Source: DATKKX01 sp035542775
GTDB taxonomy: Bacteria; Planctomycetota; Phycisphaerae; UBA1845; UTPLA1
Assembly: GCA_035542775.1 (NCBI GenBank)
Contig: DATKKX010000343.1
Location: 1 to 15,008, forward strand
Length of the DNA: 15,008 bases
Reading direction: 5' to 3'
The translations under genes were made by a program, and so were the position numbers. Below are positions 1-6,523 of the stretch, in pieces. How positions within the stretch are numbered: the first letter of the stretch is position 1; every line of letters begins with the position of its first letter. Under the pieces are notes generated by a model. It saw only the letters and a list, made by a program, of their open reading frames with translations, ran no database searches and was not told where the DNA came from.

Positions 1-1098
1 CTAGTGTAGTGCCTCATTCAGTTTGACGTTTTCGAGGACGGCCTTGGCTCGGCGGACTTTTTCAAGGATGCGCTCGGCTGAGGCGGTCCAGACGAAAGAT
101 TTCGGGTTCTCGTTGTGCTGTTCGACATAATCCATGATGGCCCGTTCAAGTTCCTTTACGCTGTGGAACACGCCACGGCGGATGCGTTTATCGGTAATCT
201 CGCGGAACCAGCGCTCGATCAGATTCAGCCACGAACTGCTCGTAGGTGTAAAGTGCAGGTGGAATCGCGGATGACGCTTCAGCCAGGTCCGCACGCGAGG
301 ATGTTTGTGGGTGCTGTAATTGTCCAGGATCAGGTGCAAGTCCAAAGCTGGCGGCGTCTCGGCATCCATCAGGCACAGGAACTTCAGGAACTCCTGGTGC
401 CGGTGCCGCGGCATACAGCGGCCGATCAGCTGGCCCTCGGCCATCTCGATGGCAGCAAACAACGTGGTCGTGCCGTTGCGTTGGTAGTCGTGGGTCATCG
501 TTCCACAACGGCCCTTCTTGAGCGGCAGACCGGGCTGGGTGCGATCAAGGGCCTGAATCTGGCTCTTTTCGTCAAAACAAAACACCAACGCTCGCTCCGG
601 CGGGTTGAGGTACAGCCCCACCACATCGATCAGCTTCTCCACGAAGCGAGGATCGTTGCTGACCTTGAACGTCCGCGCCAGGTGCGGCTTGAGCCCGTTG
701 GCTTTCCACACCCGCCAGACCATCGACTTGTCCACGCCCAGGGCCGCCGCCAGCGTCCGACCACTCCAGTGCGTTGCGTTCGCGGGTCGCTCCCGCGTCG
801 TTATTTCGATGATCCGTCGAGCTACTGCATCGCGCACACGCGGCTTGCGTCCGCCGCGCGGGGCATCCTTTTCAATGGCCGCCAGGCCACCGGCGGCAAA
901 TCTCGCCCGCCAGCGCACCACCGTGTTGGGCATGATGCCGAGCTCAGCAGCGATGTCCTTGTTCATCTGGCCCTCGGCCGCCAACAAGACGATCCTCGCT
1001 CGCTGCACCAGGCGCATGGGTGTGCTGCGACCGCGCGACCATCGCGTCAGCGTCGAGCGCTGTTCCTCGGTCAACGTGATTCGAGGCGCCAACTTCAT
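1..1098 (-). CDS. IS630-family DDE transposase
   Basis: Cut-and-paste transposase of 365 aa. The N-terminal part is a helix-turn-helix DNA-binding region with the IS630-type run NKDIAAELGI and a conserved WRARF segment. The catalytic DDE core follows: FDEKSQIQALDRTQP carries the first Asp, LILDNYSTHK the second Asp, and SSWLNLIERWF the catalytic Glu. These are hallmark IS630/DDE_3 motifs, and the length is normal for the family. The ATG at 1096-1098 is chosen because GGAGG (1107-1111, minus strand) sits 8 nt upstream; a GTG at 1152 in the same frame would add 18 residues but has no such support. The TAG stop uses the duplicated TA (2-3) plus the flanking base at 1, so the last codon before it lies inside the terminal repeat. 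A hairpin overlaps the ribosome binding site and may limit translation. Confidence 0.95.
   Translation of the reverse strand: MKLAPRITLTEEQRSTLTRWSRGRSTPMRLVQRARIVLLAAEGQMNKDIAAELGIMPNTVVRWRARFAAGGLAAIEKDAPRGGRKPRVRDAVARRIIEITTRERPANATHWSGRTLAAALGVDKSMVWRVWKANGLKPHLARTFKVSNDPRFVEKLIDVVGLYLNPPERALVFCFDEKSQIQALDRTQPGLPLKKGRCGTMTHDYQRNGTTTLFAAIEMAEGQLIGRCMPRHRHQEFLKFLCLMDAETPPALDLHLILDNYSTHKHPRVRTWLKRHPRFHLHFTPTSSSWLNLIERWFREITDKRIRRGVFHSVKELERAIMDYVEQHNENPKSFVWTASAERILEKVRRAKAVLENVKLNEALH
4..16 (+). repeat. IS630 terminal inverted repeat (transposase 3' side)
   Basis: GTGTAGTGCCTCA matches the inverted copy at 1158-1170 at 12 of 13 positions. It also encodes the last residues of the transposase on the minus strand (ending EALH), so coding sequence runs into the transposon end. 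Confidence 0.9.
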
Positions 1099-1099
1099 A

Positions 1100-1127
1100 G
1101 TTACATCCTCCCTTCCAAGGATGTAAC
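1100..1127 (-). promoter_or_regulatory. Hairpin over the transposase ribosome binding site
   Basis: GTTACATCCT (1100-1109) and AGGATGTAAC (1118-1127) are a perfect 10-bp inverted repeat with an 8-nt spacer. In the transposase mRNA (minus strand) this stem can extend by a wobble pair at each end and leaves a GGAAGG loop. Most of the GGAGG Shine-Dalgarno sequence (1107-1111) is in the stem, and the AUG follows one base after it. Folding would hide the ribosome site, as known for translation control in some other insertion sequences. It could instead be a subterminal transposase-binding site; the structure is seen, the role is inferred. Confidence 0.55.
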
Positions 1128-1157
1128 CGGTCAAGTACCTGTAAAATTCCACAAATG

Positions 1158-1170
1158 TGAGGCATTACAC
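1158..1170 (-). repeat. IS630 terminal inverted repeat (transposase 5' side)
   Basis: Plus strand TGAGGCATTACAC, the inverted copy of 4-16 with one mismatch. It is followed by the duplicated TA (1171-1172) and G (1173). Confidence 0.9.
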
Positions 1171-1173
1171 TAG
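1171..1173. other. TA target-site duplication with flanking G (CTAG target)
   Basis: The dinucleotide TA at 1171-1172 repeats the TA at 2-3 on the other side of the element. Together with C at 1 and G at 1173 it rebuilds a CTAG insertion site, as expected for IS630-type integration. Confidence 0.85.
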
Positions 1174-1284
1174 CATGAACAAGGAGTGGGGCTGGTGGCC
1201 AACAGGAGCAGAGCTCGTGGTAATATGGGGAGCAAGACAGCGGCATAGCCGACCCCTCTGTCTGCGTCATGGGGATGCAAGGCG
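1174..1284 (+). promoter_or_regulatory. Leader between the IS and the operon; weak promoter candidate
   Basis: These 111 bp are the only sizeable non-coding DNA before the eight-gene operon. An extended -10-like element TGGTAATAT sits at 1218-1226, but no good -35 lies at the right distance, so promoter assignment is weak. Downstream, AGACAG (1235-1240) and CTGTCT (1258-1263) are inverted copies, with GGC/GCC (1242-1244/1248-1250) nested inside, so the leader RNA could form a hairpin just before the first gene. No recognised riboswitch or operator is seen. Confidence 0.22.
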
Positions 1285-2313
1285 ATGAAGCGATTTTGCA
1301 TCGGTGTCGATAGTTACAGCTTGCAACCCTTGGCCTTGTCGCCGTTGGAAGTGCTCGACTGGGTGTATGCGCATGGCGGCGAAGGCGTGCAATTCTCTGA
1401 TGTGCAACTAAAAGCGGATCAGCGGCTGGATGAGGCGTTTCTGCGGGAGTTGCGGCAAAGAGCGGACCAGTTGGGGCTGTATCTGGAGTGGGGCGGAGCA
1501 CAGCACATTCCGCTGGACCTGGAGAGCTGGCAACCGAAGGACATCCTCCCGATCAACATAGCCGCCGCGAGGCAGGCTGCCGCGTTGGGGACGCGGGTGG
1601 TGCGATCCTGTTCGGGCGGGCTGATGCGTTGGAATGACGCCGCGCCGCCGACTGAAACGCTGCTCCGGGAGATGGCCCGGGCGTTGAAGGTCCAGGAGGC
1701 GCTCTGGACCGATCTTGATGTCGTGCTGGCGATCGAACTGCATTTCGAGTTCACGACGTTCGAGCTGCTGCGGGTCTTCGAGATGTGCGGCGCGAAGCCC
1801 GGTGGGTGGCTCGGCGTCTGCCTGGACACGATGAACCTGCTGACGATGTTGGAAGAACCGGTCGCAGGGACGGAGCGGATACTGCCCTGGGTGGTGGCGA
1901 CGCACATCAAGGACGGGGCGATGACCACGTCGCCTGCGGGGCTTGTGTCCTTTACGACACCGATCGGCGACGGGCTGGTGGATTTCGAGCGGATATGCCG
2001 GTTGCTGGCGACGCTGGAGCGGCCTGTCCATTTGTCGATCGAGGATCATGGCGGGAGCTTCGACATTCCGGTTAATGATCCGGCGTTTCGGGCGCGGTTC
2101 CCTGATCTGACGGAGCAGGAACTCGGTCAACTTAAACAGATTGCCCACGAAGGCCAGCGGCGGATTGCGGAAGGTCAATTGACGATCACGGACCGGGGGG
2201 ACTGGCCACGGCTGTGCGAGGACCGTGTTGCGGGCGACATAGCGAGTCTCAAGGAAATCGTGTTCAAGGTGGAGCGATCGGGTGCGGATAGCTCGGATAG
2301 GCGTGAAGGCTGA
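1285..2313 (+). CDS. Sugar phosphate isomerase/epimerase-like TIM barrel protein
   Basis: A 342-aa protein of the xylose-isomerase-like TIM barrel superfamily (AP endonuclease 2 fold), probably cytosolic as no signal peptide is seen. Members isomerise or epimerise sugars or keto-sugars using a divalent metal. The typical metal ligands can be picked out at strand ends: Glu151 in AIELHFE, Asp181 in CLDTMN, His207 in ATHIKD and Glu253 in SIEDHGG. The GDG-x-VDF motif around 228-233 is also characteristic. The start at 1285 agrees with the family's opening strand (RFCIGVDSYS); purine-rich GGGG/AAGG stretches precede it but the ribosome site is not strong. It is first in the operon and only 2 nt separate it from the next gene. 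In a polyuronate operon it might isomerise an unsaturated uronate or a hexuronate, but the substrate cannot be read from sequence. Confidence 0.85.
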   Translation: MKRFCIGVDSYSLQPLALSPLEVLDWVYAHGGEGVQFSDVQLKADQRLDEAFLRELRQRADQLGLYLEWGGAQHIPLDLESWQPKDILPINIAAARQAAALGTRVVRSCSGGLMRWNDAAPPTETLLREMARALKVQEALWTDLDVVLAIELHFEFTTFELLRVFEMCGAKPGGWLGVCLDTMNLLTMLEEPVAGTERILPWVVATHIKDGAMTTSPAGLVSFTTPIGDGLVDFERICRLLATLERPVHLSIEDHGGSFDIPVNDPAFRARFPDLTEQELGQLKQIAHEGQRRIAEGQLTITDRGDWPRLCEDRVAGDIASLKEIVFKVERSGADSSDRREG

Positions 2314-2315
2314 TC

Positions 2316-3683
2316 ATGTCGCAACACGAGAAGTTCAAGTTCGCCTCCGCCGCCGAGTTGCTCGACAAGATCCGCAGCCTCAACGTCGACATCCCGTTCA
2401 CGGAAGATCTGGGCCCGCTGTGGCGTCCGATCGAGATCGCCGGGCGCCAGGTGCCCAACCGGCTGGCGATTCAACCGATGGAGGGATCGGACGCCGACGA
2501 GGTCGGGGGCCCGAGCGAGCTGTCCTTCCGCCGGTATCGGCGGTTCGCGGCAAGCGGGAGCGGGCTGATCTGGTTTGAGGCCACGGCGGTCTTGGCGGAG
2601 GCGAGGTCCAATTCGCAACAGCTTCATCCGAATGCCGCTAATGTCGGGGCGTTCGGTCGGCTGGTCGAGGCCACGCGCCGCGCAGCTCGTGAAGGTGTGG
2701 GGCCCGAGCACCAGGTGCTTTGCATATTGCAGCTCACCCATCCCGGTCGGTATTGCAGGGAGGATGGCCGCCCGCGGCCGGTCATCGCTCAGCACAACGC
2801 CGTACTCGATCCGGCGCAAGGGCTGACGCCGGATTATTTGCTTATCACGGACGCGGAGTTAGACCGGTTGCAGGACGGATTCGTTCGAGCCGCGGCATTG
2901 GCGTCGCAGGCCGGCTTTGACGGCGTGGATATCAAAGCGTGCCACGGCTATCTGGTGTCAGAGCTGCTGGCGTCGCACACGCGTGAGGGCAAGTATGGCG
3001 GGACCTTCGAGAATCGCGCCAGGTTTCTTCTGGAAACAGTCCAGCGGATTCGGGATCGGCTGCCGGGTTTCATCGTCACCAGTCGCATCAGCGGGTATGA
3101 CGGATTGCCGCATCCTTATGGCTTTGGGGGCGATCCGAGTGACGCGGGCGCAGGGGGTTTCGAGGAGGCTCGGGAGTTGGCATCCCGACTGGTACAACTC
3201 GGCTGCCCGCTGGCAAATGTCTCGATCGGCAATCCACACTATCAGCCGCACCTCAGCCGGCCGTTCGACAGGCCCGTCGCCGGCCAGCACCGGCCCGATG
3301 AGCATCCGCTGGTCGGTGTCGCCCGGCTGCTGAGGATCACCGGTGCGTTGCAGCAGGCTGTGCCGACCCTGCCGATGGTCGGGACGGGATACAGTTGGCT
3401 GCGGCAGTTCTTTCCATACGTCGGGGCAGCGATCGTGCGGGATGCGAAGGCCGCTTTCGTCGGAATAGGACGCATGGCGTTTGCCTATCCGGATTGCGTG
3501 AAAGATCTGGCGTTGCACGGAAAGCTCGATCCCGCGAAAGTCTGCCTGGCCTGTTCAAGCTGCACGCAGATCATGCGGGACGGCGGGCGGGCGGGTTGCG
3601 TGCTGCGCGACCAGGAGATCTACGCGGCGGAATATCAGCGGGGGCGGCGAAGGGCCCATGGAAGGGAGGATCGCGCCTCGTGA
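2316..3683 (+). CDS. Old Yellow Enzyme-type NADH:flavin oxidoreductase with Fe-S motif
   Basis: A 455-aa FMN-dependent ene-reductase-like TIM barrel. Family signatures include PNRLAIQPMEG near residues 47-57, QLTHPGR at 139-145 and the substrate-site segment DIKACHGYLVSELL at 205-218. Near the C-terminus Cys410, Cys413, Cys416 and Cys428 form CX2CX2CX11C, very close to the 4Fe-4S site of 2,4-dienoyl-CoA reductase and trimethylamine dehydrogenase. Those enzymes continue with a FAD/NAD(P)-binding half; this protein ends soon after the cysteines. In the active-site segment His210 is present, but the usual first His/Tyr position is Lys207, so substrate chemistry may differ. Its stop overlaps the GTG of the next flavoprotein gene by 4 nt, implying translational coupling and perhaps a complex. 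The substrate is unknown; an unsaturated or keto sugar acid is a guess from context. Confidence 0.88.
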   Translation: MSQHEKFKFASAAELLDKIRSLNVDIPFTEDLGPLWRPIEIAGRQVPNRLAIQPMEGSDADEVGGPSELSFRRYRRFAASGSGLIWFEATAVLAEARSNSQQLHPNAANVGAFGRLVEATRRAAREGVGPEHQVLCILQLTHPGRYCREDGRPRPVIAQHNAVLDPAQGLTPDYLLITDAELDRLQDGFVRAAALASQAGFDGVDIKACHGYLVSELLASHTREGKYGGTFENRARFLLETVQRIRDRLPGFIVTSRISGYDGLPHPYGFGGDPSDAGAGGFEEARELASRLVQLGCPLANVSIGNPHYQPHLSRPFDRPVAGQHRPDEHPLVGVARLLRITGALQQAVPTLPMVGTGYSWLRQFFPYVGAAIVRDAKAAFVGIGRMAFAYPDCVKDLALHGKLDPAKVCLACSSCTQIMRDGGRAGCVLRDQEIYAAEYQRGRRRAHGREDRAS

Positions 3684-5695
3684 GCATCACCACAACGGAA
3701 GTGCAGATTGACGGCCGGAGCATCGCTGTTCATTCGCTGAACACGCTGGTGATCGGCAGCGGGGCGGCGGGCCTCAACGCCGCCCTGCAGCTTCACCGAC
3801 GCGGCATGCGGGACATCGCCATCATCACCGAGCGCTGGGGAGCAGGCACGTCGAACAACGCCGGCTCCGACAAGCAGACTTACTACAAGCTGTCGCTGGC
3901 AGGGGCGAGACCGGATTCCGCGCGGCAAATGGCCGAGGACCTGTTCCGCGGCGGCAGCATGCACGGCGATATCGCGTTGTGCGAGGCCCAGCATTCCGCC
4001 CAGGCGTTCTTCAACCTCATCGAGCTGGGTGTGCCGTTTCCCCATACGCGGCATGGTGCTTATGCGGGCTACCAGACTGATCACGATCCGCGCGGGCGGG
4101 GAACCTCCGCGGGGCCGCTGACGTCGCGCATGATGTGCGAGTGCCTGGGGCGGGCGGTTCAGGCGGCGGGCATAACGGTGTTCGATGGCCATGTGGCGGT
4201 GGCGCTGCTGACGAAGATGACCGGCGGTGAGAAGCAGGTCTGCGGAGCCGTGGCGATGGACCTCGCGCTGCTCGGCGACGGTGCATACGGCTTCGTCCTG
4301 TTCAACGCCGTCAATGTTGTGATGGCGACGGGCGGTCCCGGAGGGATGTACGCGGCTTCGGTGTATCCCGAGAGCCAGACGGGGTCCACCGGCATGGCGC
4401 TCGCGATCGGCGCGGTGGCCAGCAACCTGACGGAATCACAGTACGGCCTGGCGTCGATTCGACCACGATGGAACCTCTCCGGAAGCTATCAACAGGTGAT
4501 TCCGCGTTACGTTTCCTGCGACGCGGCCGGCGGAGATGAGCGGGAGTTCCTCAACGAGTACTTCCCGGACATGCCGACCCTCGGGACGGCGATCTTCCGC
4601 AAGGGATACGAATGGCCCTTTGACTGCCAGAAGGCGGCGTCCTTCGGATCGTCATTGATCGATCTGCTTGTCTACCAGGAGACGGTGTTGCGCGGGCGGA
4701 GGGTCTTTCTCGATTACACGCGAAATCCGTGCGGCGGCGGACAGTCCGGTGCCTTTTCCCTTGACCTGCTCCCTGATGAGGCTGCCAGCTATCTGCGCAA
4801 ATCGCAGGCCCTGCGGCCGACGCCGATCGAGCGCCTGGCCGGGATGAATCTGCCGGCCATCGAGCTGTTCCGATCGCACGGCATCGACCTGGGACGGGAC
4901 CGCCTGGAGATCGCTGTCTGCGCCCAGCACAGCAACGGCGGCCTCCGCGGCAACATCTGGTGGGAGTCTAACATCCGGCATCTGTTCCCGATCGGTGAGG
5001 TCAACGGCAGTCACGGCGTCCGGCGGCCCGGCGGAGCAGCTTTGAACGCGGGGCAGGTCGGCGGGCTGCGGGCGGCGATGTACATCGCGGCGCGGTATGC
5101 GGAGCCGCTGCCCGATCCGCGAGTCTTCGTTGCGTCAATCGAACGTCAATTGCGGGGATGTCTGGACTTCGCCCAGCGTGTGACGACTCAGCCGTCTGGC
5201 AAGGCATTCGACGCGCATGCAGCCATCCGCGAGATCCAGGAGCGGATGTCGGCGCACGCCGCTCATGTGCGGTCGGCGACAGGCATTGGGGAGGCAGCGG
5301 AGGCTGCATGGAAGCTGGTGCGGCGGCTGCCATTCGAATTGAGGATCGCCGACCTGACGGAGTTGCCGACGGCATTCCGCGCTGCCGACCTGGCTTTGAC
5401 CCACGCCGTCTATCTTGAAGCTATCAGGGAATACCTCGATCGAGACGGGCAGTCGCGGGGCTCGGCGCTGGTGTTGGCGCCCCAGGGTCAGCGGCCGTGT
5501 CCGAAGCTGGGTGACGACTGGCGATTTGCGTGCAATGAGCCGAATGCGTGGGTGGACCAGCGGATCCTGGAAATCGCCCTCGACGACGACGGCGGCATCC
5601 GCAAACAATGGGTCGACATCCGGCCCATTCCTGAGGAAGATGACTGGTTTGAGACTGTGTGGAACGACCAGTTGAACGATCGGGTCATTCGGTAG
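3680..5695 (+). CDS. FAD-dependent oxidoreductase, fumarate reductase/SdhA-like
   Basis: A 671-aa flavoprotein of the succinate dehydrogenase/fumarate reductase superfamily. The FAD dinucleotide-binding motif TLVIGSGAAGLNAA is at 22-35. A GTSNNAGSDKQTYYKL segment occupies the position where FrdA/SdhA attach FAD through histidine; no His is there, so FAD is probably non-covalent. The late motif SHGVRRPGGAALNAGQVGG corresponds to the HxxxR and FAD-binding segment of the family, and an SRGSALV stretch lies near the C-terminus. The GTG at 3680 is chosen because GGAGGA (3665-3670) lies 9 nt upstream and the FAD motif then falls at the normal distance. No Fe-S subunit or membrane anchor is encoded nearby. 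The adjacent OYE protein with its Fe-S motif is the obvious electron partner. The substrate is unknown; the gene could act as a dehydrogenase or reductase of a sugar-derived acid. Confidence 0.87.
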   Translation: MSITTTEVQIDGRSIAVHSLNTLVIGSGAAGLNAALQLHRRGMRDIAIITERWGAGTSNNAGSDKQTYYKLSLAGARPDSARQMAEDLFRGGSMHGDIALCEAQHSAQAFFNLIELGVPFPHTRHGAYAGYQTDHDPRGRGTSAGPLTSRMMCECLGRAVQAAGITVFDGHVAVALLTKMTGGEKQVCGAVAMDLALLGDGAYGFVLFNAVNVVMATGGPGGMYAASVYPESQTGSTGMALAIGAVASNLTESQYGLASIRPRWNLSGSYQQVIPRYVSCDAAGGDEREFLNEYFPDMPTLGTAIFRKGYEWPFDCQKAASFGSSLIDLLVYQETVLRGRRVFLDYTRNPCGGGQSGAFSLDLLPDEAASYLRKSQALRPTPIERLAGMNLPAIELFRSHGIDLGRDRLEIAVCAQHSNGGLRGNIWWESNIRHLFPIGEVNGSHGVRRPGGAALNAGQVGGLRAAMYIAARYAEPLPDPRVFVASIERQLRGCLDFAQRVTTQPSGKAFDAHAAIREIQERMSAHAAHVRSATGIGEAAEAAWKLVRRLPFELRIADLTELPTAFRAADLALTHAVYLEAIREYLDRDGQSRGSALVLAPQGQRPCPKLGDDWRFACNEPNAWVDQRILEIALDDDGGIRKQWVDIRPIPEEDDWFETVWNDQLNDRVIR

Positions 5696-5704
5696 GAGCA
5701 GCGC

Positions 5705-6496
5705 GTGGATCGTCGCCCCGTAGCATTTGTCACCGGCGCCGGCCGAGGGATCGGTCGTGGGATTGCCATTGAGCTTGCCCGATGCGGGTACGATGTCGCC
5801 GGGGACGATACGTCCTACGCGCCTGACGACCGGCAGCACGGACTGGGAGAGGTCCAGATACGCGTCGAAGAAGCGAAGGCCGCATTCTTGCCGGTGGTCG
5901 GCGATATTGCCTGCCTGGAGGCGCATCAAACGATGCTCGATACCGTCCTGCGGCGGTTCGGGGCGGTCGACGTACTGGTCAACAACGCCGGTGTGGCCCC
6001 GAGCGTGCGCCGTGACGTCCTGGAGGCCACGCCGGAGAGCTTTGATCGGGTCGTTGGAGTCAATGCACGGGGAACTTTTTTCCTGACGCAGTGCGTTGCC
6101 CGACAGATGGTCCGACAAACGCAACAAGGAACGGCGATCAGGCCGGCCATCGTGTTCATCACCTCGGTTTCGGCCGATGCGTCTTCGCCCTCTCGGGCCG
6201 AATACTGCATCTCCAAGGCGGCAGCCAGCCAGGCGGCGCGGGTATTTGCTGACCGGCTGGCGGAATTCGGTATCAATGTATACGAGGTCCGGCCGGGCAT
6301 CATCCAGACGGGCATGACCGCGCCGGTGAAGGAAAAATATGACGCCCTCATCGCCGGAGGCCTGGCGCCGCAGCGGCGATGGGGATTGCCCGAGGACGTT
6401 GGCCGGGCGGTCGCGGCGCTGGTGCGAGGCGACTTCGCCTACTCGACGGGCATGATCATGGAAGTCAGCGGCGGGATGAACATCCGCCGGTTGTAA
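5705..6496 (+). CDS. Short-chain dehydrogenase/reductase (SDR)
   Basis: A 263-aa classical SDR, usually auto-named 3-ketoacyl-ACP reductase. It shows the cofactor motif TGAGRGIG at 10-17, LVNNAG at 91-96, and the catalytic set Asn120, Ser154, Tyr167 and Lys171 (YCISK), followed by RPGIIQTGM. An acidic AGDD segment after the second strand suggests NAD rather than NADP. AGGAG (5694-5698) precedes the GTG start by 6 nt and lies partly in the stop codon of the upstream gene, supporting co-translation. In alginate and other polyuronate pathways SDR enzymes reduce the unsaturated-uronate product DEH to KDG, the exact substrate of the kinase encoded next; this makes DEH reductase the leading proposal here. 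A generic sugar or sugar-acid dehydrogenase is the alternative. Confidence 0.9.
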   Translation: MDRRPVAFVTGAGRGIGRGIAIELARCGYDVAGDDTSYAPDDRQHGLGEVQIRVEEAKAAFLPVVGDIACLEAHQTMLDTVLRRFGAVDVLVNNAGVAPSVRRDVLEATPESFDRVVGVNARGTFFLTQCVARQMVRQTQQGTAIRPAIVFITSVSADASSPSRAEYCISKAAASQAARVFADRLAEFGINVYEVRPGIIQTGMTAPVKEKYDALIAGGLAPQRRWGLPEDVGRAVAALVRGDFAYSTGMIMEVSGGMNIRRL

Positions 6497-6523
6497 GCGG
6501 CGGGTCGGGAGCGAGAGGAGCCA

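Larger units (their letters stand above)
4..1170 (-). mobile_element. IS630-family insertion sequence, complete
   Basis: An intact 1167-bp element. Its ends are 13-bp imperfect inverted repeats reading GTGTAGTGCCTCA (left) and GTGTAATGCCTCA (right, read inward), flanked by a duplicated TA at 2-3 and 1171-1172. Including the outer C at 1 and G at 1173, the empty site would have been CTAG. TA duplication and a preference for CTAG are known for the IS630/Tc1 group. It holds one transposase gene on the minus strand that fills nearly the whole element. It lies about 110 bp upstream of the first gene of the large operon and may have separated that operon from its original upstream sequence. No frameshift or internal stop is seen, so it looks recently active. 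Confidence 0.93.

Noticed and set aside
1099..1152. GTG start at 1152 for the transposase
   Set aside because: The extra 18 residues lie in the subterminal region, including the hairpin; the ATG at 1098 has GGAGG at good spacing.
115..1173. Plus-strand open frame of 352 codons across the IS
   Set aside because: Antisense to the transposase. It also ends in EALH before TAG, which simply reflects the symmetry of the terminal repeats.
1140..1173. Outward promoter in the IS end (TACACT at 1166-1171 as -10)
   Set aside because: No -35-like hexamer is found at a suitable distance.
3395..3679. Earlier start for the fumarate-reductase-like gene
   Set aside because: It would overlap the OYE gene by almost 290 nt and push the FAD motif about 120 residues into the protein; the GTG at 3680 has a strong ribosome site and normal distance to the motif.
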